Below, piece after piece: positions 34,237 through 42,603 of a stretch of 64,000 bases of DNA. Location: positions 1-64,000 of the forward strand of contig JBGUEO010000009.1 of assembly GCA_041821315.1 (NCBI GenBank), given 5' to 3'. The number at the start of each line of letters is the position of its first letter. The stretch's first letter is position 1. This stretch comes from DIGJ01 sp041821315. GTDB lineage: Bacteria > Bacillota > Clostridia > Lachnospirales > Lachnospiraceae. The notes beneath the pieces are model-generated. The model searched no databases and was not told the DNA's origin. It worked only from the letters and a program-made list of their open reading frames with translations. A program made the translations under genes and the position numbers.

Positions 34237-34638
34237 ATGAAACGTTGTCTACCCATTAATTTTATTCTTTGTGGGTTGTGTGGTTGGTGCTTTGAATGCT
34301 TTTGGACGGGACTAGGAGCAATAAGAAAAAAGGAGGATCGGCGATTCATTTGTAATACTTCCATTTGGATGTTCCCCATATATGGAATGGCGGCATTTAT
34401 AAAACCTGTCAGCCATTTAATCAAACACTTTCCGACCTTCTCACGTGGCATGATTTATACTATTTTTATTTTTATGACTGAATTTTTGACAGGCTCTTGG
34501 CTTCGTAAACGGGAAGCTTGTCCCTGGGATTATAGCAAATGTCCTCTCAATTACAAAGGACTGATTCGATTCGACTATGCTCCTCTTTGGTTAATTATGA
34601 GTTTAATTTACGAAAAAATTCTATGTGGAAAGAAATAG
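34237..34638 (+). CDS. ABC_trans_CmpB-type (PF06541) small membrane protein
   Basis: A 133-aa protein with three to four membrane segments. The family pattern is GLCGWCFECFWTGLG near the N-terminus, then MFPIYGMAAF and CPWDYS...NYKGLIRFDYAPLW. It is annotated in databases as a putative ABC transporter type IV/CmpB permease, but no ATPase is nearby and the role is unknown. No clear Shine-Dalgarno sequence precedes the ATG (ACACCT), which is unusual here. The stop codon lies inside the terminator loop. Confidence 0.75.
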   Translation: MKRCLPINFILCGLCGWCFECFWTGLGAIRKKEDRRFICNTSIWMFPIYGMAAFIKPVSHLIKHFPTFSRGMIYTIFIFMTEFLTGSWLRKREACPWDYSKCPLNYKGLIRFDYAPLWLIMSLIYEKILCGKK

Positions 34639-34675
34639 TCTTGACTTGATTTCTTTCCACATAGAATTTTTTTTT
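34617..34675. terminator. 20-bp perfect hairpin, bidirectional terminator
   Basis: AATTCTATGTGGAAAGAAAT and ATTTCTTTCCACATAGAATT pair completely around a 12-base loop, followed by seven T; an A-run on the left gives a T-run on the other strand. It starts inside the coding end of the upstream gene and serves both convergent genes. Confidence 0.93.
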
Positions 34676-34683
34676 CGATTCTT

Positions 34684-35223
34684 TCATTCTAAAATTGATG
34701 CAACATCAAATTGATGAAAGCGATGATAACTTGCATGCCCTTCATCAAATTTTATGCAATAATAATATGGATCTTCTTTGCTATCCTCAAAATGAATCAG
34801 ATAATCAAATTCTCCATCTACCTGCTTTTCACAGATATAGGATCTTTCTGTTTGATCAAACACCTGTTTCACATCCCCAATTGTAATATCATGTTGCTGA
34901 AAAAGATGGATGAGATCTACCAAAAAAGGAGGTTCCAGCACATGTTCATGAATATAACAGCTTCCCTTGGCGGATACTCCAATACAAAAGCGCTCATCTT
35001 TATAGGTAACTTTAATATTTCCTAATTCCGCCTTTACCATTTCCTTAAACAAAGCAATTGCTTCTCTTCGCTCTTCCTTTGATGCTTCCCTCGAAAGACC
35101 TAGTAGTTTGTCAAACGAATCTTTTGGAAAATATAAACGCACCGTCTCCTCAGCAAACCCCAATTTAATTTGCTGTTCTTTTATCATTTCATATAATGTA
35201 CTTCTTAATCGCGCTACATTCAT
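34684..35223 (-). CDS. DUF3877-like protein
   Basis: A 179-aa cytoplasmic protein without membrane segments. The pattern LRSTLYEMIKEQQIKLGF, VRLYFPKDSF and the C-terminal YYYCIKFDEGHASYHRF resembles the DUF3877 family of Lachnospiraceae; I am moderately sure of the family. Function unknown. It lies 14 bases after the coiled-coil gene on the same strand. Confidence 0.65.
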   Translation of the reverse strand: MNVARLRSTLYEMIKEQQIKLGFAEETVRLYFPKDSFDKLLGLSREASKEERREAIALFKEMVKAELGNIKVTYKDERFCIGVSAKGSCYIHEHVLEPPFLVDLIHLFQQHDITIGDVKQVFDQTERSYICEKQVDGEFDYLIHFEDSKEDPYYYCIKFDEGHASYHRFHQFDVASILE

Positions 35224-35237
35224 TCCTGCTCCTATCT

Positions 35238-36089
35238 TTACAAGCTCGCATCTATATTCATTCCTTTTATATCTTCATCCAAAATTTTTTGTTCTTCCAA
35301 AATAGTTTGAATTTGCTGTTTCACGGCATCTTGCTTGATATCAGCGGTTTGAAGTTCCTCCGCATTCTCAGGCGCTCTCTGGCTCGTGTCCGTCGTAGGC
35401 TCTGTTTCATTTTCTAGCTTTTCGTTTTCTTCCTGTTTTTCCCGGAGTTTATCTTCTTTTTCTTTGTCTTCTTCCATTTTTTTATCAACGGTATCTTTTG
35501 CCTGATCCATAAGCTGTTTGACCGCTTTCTTACTCGCAGCCTCAAGGATATCTGCTGCCTTATTACTTGCGGTAACCATAGGGTTTGATTTTAAGCATTC
35601 CAATTTAATTCCTTCTACTGTATGATTTTCAGACATGGCTGCATTTTTTGCATCATCCGCTCGACGTTGCCATACTTTTTCCATCTCGTCATATTCAACA
35701 CAAGCTTCTTTATACTCACTTTGAGAACACACTTCCTTACTTTGTTTTCGTAGCTCTTTTAGTTCTTTTAGCTGCTTGATGGCTTCGCCTGCTTCTTCCT
35801 TATATGCCTGTGCATTCTCCTTACACTCCTCAATCGTATCATCAATTGATTTGTCACCATCATAGGTGTCCATAACGACCTTCATCGCTTGCTTATGTGC
35901 AAATGCTTTTCGCTCCTGTATAGAATCACTCGTTGTATCTAAGTTTCCAGCAAAAAGTGCTCCACCTTGTATTGTACTCTCTTCCCTTACTTCAATCCCA
36001 CTTACTTTTCCTTGAAACAAAACCGTGCCATTTTGTCCTCCTTGCATCTGATTTACTTGCATGCATTTTGATATTTGATTACCATTCAT
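35238..36089 (-). CDS. coiled-coil protein of unknown function
   Basis: A 283-aa protein that I do not recognise. The N-terminal 50 residues are Gln/Gly-rich. Residues about 85-260 are strongly charged and predicted helical, with a long Glu/Lys coiled coil (about 190-225). There is no signal peptide, and a few Cys are scattered. It is followed closely by the DUF3877-like gene, so the two may act together. The phase of heptads suggests self-association; nothing more can be claimed. Confidence 0.6.
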   Translation of the reverse strand: MNGNQISKCMQVNQMQGGQNGTVLFQGKVSGIEVREESTIQGGALFAGNLDTTSDSIQERKAFAHKQAMKVVMDTYDGDKSIDDTIEECKENAQAYKEEAGEAIKQLKELKELRKQSKEVCSQSEYKEACVEYDEMEKVWQRRADDAKNAAMSENHTVEGIKLECLKSNPMVTASNKAADILEAASKKAVKQLMDQAKDTVDKKMEEDKEKEDKLREKQEENEKLENETEPTTDTSQRAPENAEELQTADIKQDAVKQQIQTILEEQKILDEDIKGMNIDASL

Positions 36090-36134
36090 AGTTTCCGCTC
36101 CCTACTAATTATTCGCTCCTATTTTATGAATTAC

Positions 36135-37019
36135 TTAGGTCTTATAAATAATATCGGCATAAAGAATGATTTGTTTATAATAATCAACTTGAAATGTTAT
36201 AACAAATCCACAGGATTGATAAAGAGAGAATGCTACTGGATTTTTTGAATCCACATCAAGTACCAAGGTATTCGATAATTTTTTGCTTTCTTCGAGTGCT
36301 TTATAAACAAGCTGCTTACCATACCCATTACCTCGGTATTGCTTTAGAATACTGACCCCGTAAATAGAACAATCTCCATCCTCTTTGTTTAAACTAAAAC
36401 TTCCGACTGCTTTCGTATCATCAAATGCCAAAAATCCTTTCCGGTCATTTGAATCAACCACAGAATCAATAAAACTGTCATTATCTTCTGCATCTTCAAA
36501 GGCTTCCATTAATATTTGCTTTAGCAAATTCTTATTCTCTTCGGTTACAAGTTCAAACGAGAGCGTTTGTTTCGTCTTCGCCAGACTATCTTTGTGTAAG
36601 TCCCATTTCATTCGATATTCGGAATGATCAATTGTGTCTAGTCCCATCGAATGGATCACTTGTGCTCCGCTCTCACTCTTTGCTTCTACAACAAATAATA
36701 TATGCGAAGTACCAACCGTTTTGAGTTCTTCCAATGCCGCAAGAAGTAATGCATGAAACTTCCCTTGTTTCCGATACTCAGGATGCGTAACAGCAAGTAT
36801 TTCTGCCTCAGTACGTGTTGGAATAAACGTGGTTAAGAATGCAACCAGCTTATCTTCTTCATATCCAAGATAAAAACACGGAAATTCTTGATTAAAATTA
36901 ATTTCATTTGACAAAAATGCATGATTTTGAAGCTTTTCCAACAAAAAACAAGACTCTTCTAATTCTTTGATTTCCCTCCTTTGATTCTCTGATAATACAT
37001 TGCATTTAATTATATTCAT
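36135..37019 (-). CDS. tandem GNAT-fold acetyltransferase
   Basis: A 294-aa protein with two GNAT-like halves. The first has AVTHPEYRKQGKFHALLL (near residue 78) and the second GVSILKQYRGNGYGKQLVYKAL (residues about 222-243) with the canonical R-G-N-G-Y-G acetyl-CoA loop. The second half is probably the active one. The start overlaps the cobD stop by 4 bases, placing it in the cbiB-cobD unit; its substrate and any link to cobalamin are unknown. Confidence 0.82.
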   Translation of the reverse strand: MNIIKCNVLSENQRREIKELEESCFLLEKLQNHAFLSNEINFNQEFPCFYLGYEEDKLVAFLTTFIPTRTEAEILAVTHPEYRKQGKFHALLLAALEELKTVGTSHILFVVEAKSESGAQVIHSMGLDTIDHSEYRMKWDLHKDSLAKTKQTLSFELVTEENKNLLKQILMEAFEDAEDNDSFIDSVVDSNDRKGFLAFDDTKAVGSFSLNKEDGDCSIYGVSILKQYRGNGYGKQLVYKALEESKKLSNTLVLDVDSKNPVAFSLYQSCGFVITFQVDYYKQIILYADIIYKT

Positions 37020-38098
37020 TCTTTTCCTCCATTATTTAATAACTCTTTTTCATATCCATATTCGGTTGCCTCCTCAATTGCCCGGATTAGTGTTTCATTT
37101 TCTTTATGCATCAAAATTGCAATCCGATAGAACCCCTTGCTCAAATTTTCGAAATTACTGCAGTCACGTATTATAATCTGTTTGTCCTGTAAATGACGGT
37201 ACAAATCTTTTGAAGCTTCAAAAAATATAAAATTTGCTTGTCCTTTGAATACATGATCAATTACGGGTAATCGTAGGCGCTTCTCCAAATAGGTTCTCTC
37301 TTTTTCAATAAATGCCCTTGTCCTTGCTATAAATTCCTGATCTTTTAATGCCTTTAGTCCGGCATATTGAGCCGGAATCGAAGTATTCCATGGTTGCATA
37401 CAACTACGGATTTTTGTACGCATAGTTTCGTTCAAGGAAATAAAATAACCCAATCGCAATCCTGGCATTGCATATATCTTCGTAAATGCACGCAAAATGA
37501 AAAGATATGGATTGTTTTCTAACGCTGCCTTCATGGAATAATTTTCTTCCTCTATCACAAAGGGAAGAAAGCACTCGTCTATAACCAAATATGTATTACA
37601 TTCCTGACATCGTGTTACAATCTGAGTAAGTAATTCCTTCTCGATTAACTTTCCTGTTGGATTATTGGGATTACATAAAAAAACAAGATCTATTTCTTTT
37701 GTAATTGCAAGCAAGAAATCTTCATCCAATTGATATTCCATTTCACGCTTTAAACAATAATGCTCCACCTGGCAACCAACGTTATGCAATGCTATCTCAT
37801 ATTCTTGAAAACAGGGTACTGCCACTAGTGCTTTTTGGGGAAAAATGGCATAGCATATTGCATAAATCAATTCAGCTGCACCATTTCCAAGTATAATCGC
37901 ATGAGAGTCAACCCCCTCTGACTGCGTCAATGCATGTAAAAGCTTTCGTCCCTCGTAATCTGGATAGTGAACAGACTCCAAAACTCCTCGCATTGCTTCT
38001 TTCATACATCCCTTCGGCATTCCAAGTGGATTTATATTTGCGGAAAAATCTAACATTCCCTTGTTTTTATGATAATCTCCTCCATGAACGTATTGCAT
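37016..38098 (-). CDS. cobD: threonine-phosphate decarboxylase (CobD-like PLP enzyme)
   Basis: A 360-aa fold-type I PLP enzyme. The family signature HGGDYHKNKGMLDFSANINPLG starts at residue 5. CNPNNPTGK and the PLP-lysine region FTKIYAMPGLRLGY follow. It is thought to make (R)-1-amino-2-propanol phosphate for the cobalamin nucleotide loop. The assignment over histidinol-phosphate aminotransferase rests on the HGGD start and on cbiB directly upstream (12-base gap). Confidence 0.88.
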   Translation of the reverse strand: MQYVHGGDYHKNKGMLDFSANINPLGMPKGCMKEAMRGVLESVHYPDYEGRKLLHALTQSEGVDSHAIILGNGAAELIYAICYAIFPQKALVAVPCFQEYEIALHNVGCQVEHYCLKREMEYQLDEDFLLAITKEIDLVFLCNPNNPTGKLIEKELLTQIVTRCQECNTYLVIDECFLPFVIEEENYSMKAALENNPYLFILRAFTKIYAMPGLRLGYFISLNETMRTKIRSCMQPWNTSIPAQYAGLKALKDQEFIARTRAFIEKERTYLEKRLRLPVIDHVFKGQANFIFFEASKDLYRHLQDKQIIIRDCSNFENLSKGFYRIAILMHKENETLIRAIEEATEYGYEKELLNNGGKE

Positions 38099-38110
38099 GC
38101 AGTTCTCCTT

Positions 38111-39100
38111 TTATCTCATATAAATTAATATAGCACATGAAACAAGAAAGAAAAGCAAGGAAGTCATATATAACAATCCATTTGCTCTCTTTATGTCTTT
38201 CATTTCCACCCGCTGTTTTGCATCTCCAATCGTTTGCTTGTGATGGACTCTTCCAAAATAAGAAGCATCACCGGCCAGCTCAATTGAAAGTGCACCGGCA
38301 CATACCGCTTCGGTTTGTGCCGAATTTGGACTTGCATGTTTGTAACGATCCCGCTTAAAAATCTCAATAGCACCTCTTCCATTTAACTGCAATAAATAGG
38401 CTGAAGCAATCATAAATACCGCTGCTATTCTAGCCGGAATGTAATTTATAATATCATCAAATTTTGCTGCTGCACGTCCAAAATGCATATAATGATCATT
38501 TTTGTATCCAATCATAGAATCCATCGTATTTGCCGCCTTATATAAAATGCCAAGCATAGCTCCACCTACTAAAAAACAAAACATCGGTGCGATCACTCCA
38601 TCCGAAGTATTCTCCGCAATGGTTTCTACCGTAGCTTTTGTAATGCCTTCTTCGGAAAGAAGATTGGTATCTCTTCCCACAATCATAGAAACCGCTCTTC
38701 TTGCTCCATCAAGATCATGCTCATACAGCTTTCGATATACCTTCATGCTTTCTGTTTTGAGCGACTTTATCGCCAAGATTTGATAGCATAGAATAGCCTC
38801 TATAAAAATCCTTATAAGGGGATGTATCTTACCTGCAATACAAAGTATTACAAAAACAAAAGCAGTTGGTATAGCAAGTACAAAAACTACAAGTATCACT
38901 CCTGCTATCCGCTCTTTTGTTTGATTTCTTTTATTACTATCTTCTAAATCAAACGAAAAGATTTGCTCGAGTCTCTTTTGCCCCCAATGAATGAGTTTAC
39001 CTATACCCATTACTGGATGCCATAGCCATAGGGGATCTCCAAAGATCAGATCCAGACTATAACCAATTATTAACGCTATTACACGGTCTAACATACTCAT
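38111..39100 (-). CDS. cbiB: adenosylcobinamide-phosphate synthase CbiB
   Basis: A 329-aa membrane protein with about five spans. Conserved segments are LDLIFGDPLWLWHPVMGIGKLI, SMIVGRDTNLLSEEGI, TIAENTSDGVIAPMF and SPNSAQTEAVCAGALSIEL. It attaches aminopropanol (phosphate) to adenosylcobyric acid. Together with cobD it covers the aminopropanol arm of B12 synthesis. The other cob/cbi genes are not in the window, and no cobalamin riboswitch is visible upstream. Confidence 0.94.
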   Translation of the reverse strand: MSMLDRVIALIIGYSLDLIFGDPLWLWHPVMGIGKLIHWGQKRLEQIFSFDLEDSNKRNQTKERIAGVILVVFVLAIPTAFVFVILCIAGKIHPLIRIFIEAILCYQILAIKSLKTESMKVYRKLYEHDLDGARRAVSMIVGRDTNLLSEEGITKATVETIAENTSDGVIAPMFCFLVGGAMLGILYKAANTMDSMIGYKNDHYMHFGRAAAKFDDIINYIPARIAAVFMIASAYLLQLNGRGAIEIFKRDRYKHASPNSAQTEAVCAGALSIELAGDASYFGRVHHKQTIGDAKQRVEMKDIKRANGLLYMTSLLFFLVSCAILIYMR

Positions 39101-39124
39101 TACTCCATTATTTCATTTTAAATT

Positions 39125-39153
39125 ACTATACCATTCGCATTGAAATAAGTCAA
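39125..39153 (-). promoter_or_regulatory. cbiB promoter
   Basis: Minus-strand TTGACT (39148-39153), 17 bases, TATAGT (39125-39130), directly upstream of cbiB. It indicates transcription independent of htpG. Confidence 0.6.
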
Positions 39154-39202
39154 TTTTGGAATTTTGGCGTGTCCACGCAAAAAAAGACGTAGGTATACTT
39201 GC

Positions 39203-39365
39203 TCTCTAACAGAAAAATAGGAAGCCGGAAACAATCAAGCGTATAAACACTACTCAGAACCTCAATGCAACGGATCTTCACTCATGTGGGAGTGAAGGTT
39301 CGTTAGAGTTTCTGCTTCGTATGCTAAAATGACTGTTTCCGACTTCCTATTTTTCTGTCAGAGAT
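39203..39365. repeat. 160-base imperfect palindrome (MITE-like or structured RNA)
   Basis: The outer arms TCTCTAACAGAAAAATAGGA (from 39204) and the complementary TCCTATTTTTCTGTCAGAGA (to 39364) continue inward as GAAGCCGGAAACA/TGTTTCCGACTTC, then AGCGTA/TATGCT, CAGAA/TTCTG, AACG/CGTT and CTTCACTC/GAGTGAAG around an ATGTGG loop. The outermost 35 bases pair with only three mismatches. No ORF is inside. It stands between htpG and cbiB and could end htpG transcription. No clear target-site duplication flanks it. Confidence 0.82.
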
Positions 39366-39376
39366 ATCTGTATTCG

Positions 39377-39420
39377 AACTGTTTTTGCTGTCTGTTTAAA
39401 CTATTTTCGCTGTCTGCTTC
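39377..39420. repeat. tandem 22-bp direct repeat
   Basis: AACTGTTTTTGCTGTCTGTT and AACTATTTTCGCTGTCTGCT begin two adjacent 22-base units, at 39377 and 39399, differing at only a few positions. Located between the large palindrome and the end of htpG. Purpose unknown. Confidence 0.6.
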
Positions 39421-39503
39421 CAAGGCTTACAAGAATATAAACACCTAATTTCATCTGTAACCCCTCTTAAATCAATATCCTTCTTTTCACTACTTCTACA
39501 TAA

Positions 39504-41594
39504 TTATTTGGCTAAAAGCATCATTATCTGATTGCTTCTTGCAATAAAGTCAGTCATAGCTGCCGGACTTAATGGTCTTTGGCTAATTGCCGCCAGATCA
39601 TATAATTGCTTGCAGAATAATGGAGTGTTTTCACCTTCTTTGTTTTCAAATACATATTTAACAAGTGCATTGTTAACATTCAAAACAAGTGTTTCTCCAC
39701 CAGCACCAAACATGCCAGGATCCATTCCATCCATTGCATACATCTTCATCATATCCTGCATTCTACGACTTTCTTCGGATAAAGTAATCATAGAAGATAG
39801 ATTTTCATTCTTTAGTTTTTCAACTTTAACAACTAAATTTTCTTTTCCCAATGCTTTTTTGAAAGTTTCTGTCAACGTATCTGCTTCTTCTTTCCAGGTA
39901 TCCTCGTCCAATTCTTCTTTAAAGGTCTCTGTCAGTTCTGCATCAATTCTCTGGAAACGAACTTGATCATTTATCTGTTCTAAATGAGTAACAAATGGCT
40001 GATCAATGTTATGTGTAAGGATTAAAGCATCAATGCCCTCTGCTTTGAACATATTGATGTATTGACTTTGCTGTTGCTCGTCGGTTACATAATATATGGT
40101 ATCTTTTACTTTTTCTTTTTCTTCTTGTCCATCTTCTGTGTTTGGTTCATTTTCCACAACATCTACTTCGACTTCTTTTCCATCTTCTGTCGTTGCTTTT
40201 TCTGCTTCCGGTTTTGTAGCATCGACATATTCTGGCAAGGTTACATATTTTTTATCTAAGTTTTTGAAAATAATATAATCCTTCACTTTTTCAGCAAATT
40301 TGTCATCTTTTAAACAGCCAAATTTAATGAAAGGACTGATGTCATCCCAATATTTTTCATATTTTTCACGATCCACCTTATACATACCCGTAAGTTTATC
40401 TGCCACTTTTTTGGTAATATAATCGGAAATCTTTTTCACAAATCCATCATTTTGCAATGCACTTCTTGATACATTCAATGGTAAATCAGGGCAATCAATT
40501 ACACCCTTCAATAATAATAAAAATTCCGGTATTACTTCTTTTATATTATCTGCGATAAACACTTGATTGTTATATAACTTAATCATTCCTTCAATGCGGT
40601 CATATTCCGTATTTAATTTTGGGAAATACAAAATACCCTTTAAGTTAAATGGGTAATCCATATTTAAATGAATCCAAAATAAAGGTTCTTTATAATCGTG
40701 GAACACATTACGATAAAAAGCCTTATACTCTTCATCGGTACACTCATTTGGATGTTTTGTCCAAAGTGGCGTTGTATCACTCAAAGAAACAGGACGCTTA
40801 TTAATTTTTGCCTTTTCTTTTCTAGGAGAAATTTCTACTACTTCTTTTTCTCCATTTTCATTTTCTTTCTCTTCTGTTTTTGCTTCTTCTACAAACTCTT
40901 CAACAACAACATCTTCTTCTTTGATGTCTTCTTTGTCGATTGTTTCAAATTCTTGCTCTGCATTTTCTTTGGTTAAGAAAATCTCAACTGGCATAAAAGA
41001 ACAATATTTTTCAATAATTTCTTTCATACGGTATTCATTTGAGAATTCATAAGAATCTTCATTTAGGAATAATGTGATTTTGGTTCCAAATGCGTCCTTA
41101 TCACCCTCTTCCATGGAGAATTCAATCCCGCCTTCGGATTCCCAATGAACTGGTTTTGCACCCTCTTGATAGGATAAGGTATCAATCGACACTTTATCAG
41201 CTACCATAAATGCTGAATAAAAGCCAAGTCCAAAGTGCCCAATAATTTGCTCTTCATTTGCCTTATCTTTATATTTTTCTAAGAAATCAGCTGCTCCTGA
41301 GAATGCAATCTGATTAATATATTCTTTGACCTCATCTGCTGTCATACCAATTCCATTATCGGTAAACGATAAGGTCTTTTCTTCTGGATTAACTTCAATT
41401 AAAAGTTTAAACTTATGATCTTCTGGAATGGATGTTTCACCCATCAACTCAAGTTTTTTTAATTTTGTAATAGCATCACAACCATTAGAGACCAGTTCCC
41501 TTACAAAAATATCATGATCGGAATATAACCACTTTTTAATAATCGGAAATATGTTCTCTGAATTAATTGACAAACTGCCTTGTTCCACTGCCAT
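39504..41594 (-). CDS. htpG: molecular chaperone HtpG (Hsp90)
   Basis: A 696-aa Hsp90 homologue. The ATPase domain (1-210) shows ELVSNGCDAI, DNGIGM, GHFGLGFYSAFMVA. The middle domain contains NVSRSALQND. The C-terminal dimerisation domain follows. It is longer than E. coli HtpG (624 aa) because of two acidic, low-complexity inserts (about 215-262 and about 445-480), which also occur in related clostridia as far as I recall. A CIRCE box and a vegetative promoter lie upstream, so heat induction through HrcA is likely. Confidence 0.95.
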   Translation of the reverse strand: MAVEQGSLSINSENIFPIIKKWLYSDHDIFVRELVSNGCDAITKLKKLELMGETSIPEDHKFKLLIEVNPEEKTLSFTDNGIGMTADEVKEYINQIAFSGAADFLEKYKDKANEEQIIGHFGLGFYSAFMVADKVSIDTLSYQEGAKPVHWESEGGIEFSMEEGDKDAFGTKITLFLNEDSYEFSNEYRMKEIIEKYCSFMPVEIFLTKENAEQEFETIDKEDIKEEDVVVEEFVEEAKTEEKENENGEKEVVEISPRKEKAKINKRPVSLSDTTPLWTKHPNECTDEEYKAFYRNVFHDYKEPLFWIHLNMDYPFNLKGILYFPKLNTEYDRIEGMIKLYNNQVFIADNIKEVIPEFLLLLKGVIDCPDLPLNVSRSALQNDGFVKKISDYITKKVADKLTGMYKVDREKYEKYWDDISPFIKFGCLKDDKFAEKVKDYIIFKNLDKKYVTLPEYVDATKPEAEKATTEDGKEVEVDVVENEPNTEDGQEEKEKVKDTIYYVTDEQQQSQYINMFKAEGIDALILTHNIDQPFVTHLEQINDQVRFQRIDAELTETFKEELDEDTWKEEADTLTETFKKALGKENLVVKVEKLKNENLSSMITLSEESRRMQDMMKMYAMDGMDPGMFGAGGETLVLNVNNALVKYVFENKEGENTPLFCKQLYDLAAISQRPLSPAAMTDFIARSNQIMMLLAK

Positions 41595-41630
41595 TCATAA
41601 TCACTCCTTACGTATATTTTGATAACATTT

Positions 41631-41659
41631 ATATTAATACCTTCCATATAAATTGTCAA
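41631..41659 (-). promoter_or_regulatory. htpG promoter
   Basis: Minus-strand TTGACA (41654-41659), 17 bases, TAATAT (41631-41636). It is 37 bases from the start codon and just downstream of the CIRCE element. Confidence 0.72.
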
Positions 41660-41666
41660 GATTTTT

Positions 41667-41693
41667 TTAGCACTCAATTAATAAGAGTGCTAC
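41667..41693. promoter_or_regulatory. CIRCE element (HrcA operator)
   Basis: TTAGCACTC-N9-GAGTGCTAC, one mismatch from the consensus TTAGCACTC-N9-GAGTGCTAA. It lies 7 bases upstream of the htpG -35, an unusual place, since CIRCE normally covers the start site or the early leader. It may therefore act on both htpG and the rightward transcript. Confidence 0.92.
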
Positions 41694-41715
41694 TAATATG
41701 ACAATCGTCATATTA
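41694..41715. promoter_or_regulatory. perfect 9-bp palindrome next to CIRCE
   Basis: TAATATGAC-AATC-GTCATATTA directly follows the CIRCE element. It has the size and symmetry of a dimeric repressor site; the cognate factor is unknown. Confidence 0.6.
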
Positions 41716-41804
41716 CCTTTATTACAAATGGTACTAACACAAACTACATTTTGGGCTTATACTATAGTTATAAAATGACATTATTTTTTTAGGAGGAAAT
41801 TCAA

Positions 41805-42005
41805 ATGGAAGAGAAAAAATTATATCGTTCTGAAACAAACAAGATGATTGCAGGTGTGTGCGGAGGCATTGCAGAATACATTCACATTGACCCAACGATT
41901 CTCCGATTATTATTCGTACTTTTGGGATTAACAGGACCTGGAATTGTAGCCTACATAATTGCAGCGATTATTATCCCAACTGAATATGATGTTCGCAATC
42001 ATTAA
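41805..42005 (+). CDS. PspC-domain protein
   Basis: A 66-aa protein that is essentially one PspC domain (KLYRSETNKMIAGVCGGIAEY, then a hydrophobic span with LFVLLGLTGPGIVAYIIAAII). Such stand-alone PspC proteins are membrane-associated stress proteins in Firmicutes; the partner is unknown. TAGGAGGAAA precedes the ATG. It is divergent from htpG, with CIRCE and a second palindrome in the shared upstream region, so stress control is plausible. Confidence 0.9.
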   Translation: MEEKKLYRSETNKMIAGVCGGIAEYIHIDPTILRLLFVLLGLTGPGIVAYIIAAIIIPTEYDVRNH

Positions 42006-42026
42006 TTTATAGTAATTTTGTTACCA

Positions 42027-42086
42027 AACGAGCGGTTACAAAATAAAAGCATTCTGTCTTTGCCTTTTATTTTGCAACCGCTCGTT
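42027..42086. terminator. long bidirectional hairpin terminator
   Basis: AACGAGCGGTT.CAAAATAAAAG pairs over about 22 bases with CTTTTATTTTG.AACCGCTCGTT, with a single mismatch. It lies between convergent pspC and the DUF5721-like gene. Confidence 0.85.
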
Positions 42087-42088
42087 GT

Positions 42089-42601
42089 TTAGTTTTCTTC
42101 AAATGCGATTTCAAAGTGCTTTAAATATTTCTTTATATTCTCATCCCATTCATGTTCCAACGCTTTGTTCAGTGTAAAGGTCTGCATCGAAGTCCCTGTA
42201 ATAAGAGTAAGCTCTCCTTTTTCATAGCGAATGTTTAAAAACAAGCCATCCACATCTTCCATCGAAAATTCATGCCCTACCCGTTCAAGAACCTTTTGCT
42301 GATTCTCTTTCGAGAGTTGAAATACTATTTTCATAAAATGCGGTGTTTTATTTCCCTTAATTATGTGATATACGATGCCTTTTAGATCTTTCCATTCTAA
42401 GTATTCCTTTTCTTGTAATTTCTCATCTTGTAGTTCTTCATTTTGTGTTTCATCAAACCAAGCCTTATTCAATCGACCATTGATTTTAAATCGATTTGAA
42501 GTGAGAACTTCAATCTCTGAAACTAAAAAATTGTCAAACACTTCACGAAGCAATAAGTGCCCCATAAATTGCTTTACCTCAACCACGTTAAGTGCTACCA
42601 T
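42089..42601 (-). CDS. DUF5721-like protein
   Basis: A 170-aa soluble protein. The start VALNVVEVKQFMGHLLLREVFD and the C-terminal VDGLFLNIRYEKGELTLITG resemble the Lachnospiraceae DUF5721 family, of unknown function. A Glu-rich stretch (LQDEKLQEKEYLEW) is in the middle. It lies 2 bases after the CPBP protease gene and is probably the third gene of the PadR operon. Confidence 0.7.
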   Translation of the reverse strand: MVALNVVEVKQFMGHLLLREVFDNFLVSEIEVLTSNRFKINGRLNKAWFDETQNEELQDEKLQEKEYLEWKDLKGIVYHIIKGNKTPHFMKIVFQLSKENQQKVLERVGHEFSMEDVDGLFLNIRYEKGELTLITGTSMQTFTLNKALEHEWDENIKKYLKHFEIAFEEN

Positions 42602-42603
42602 AC

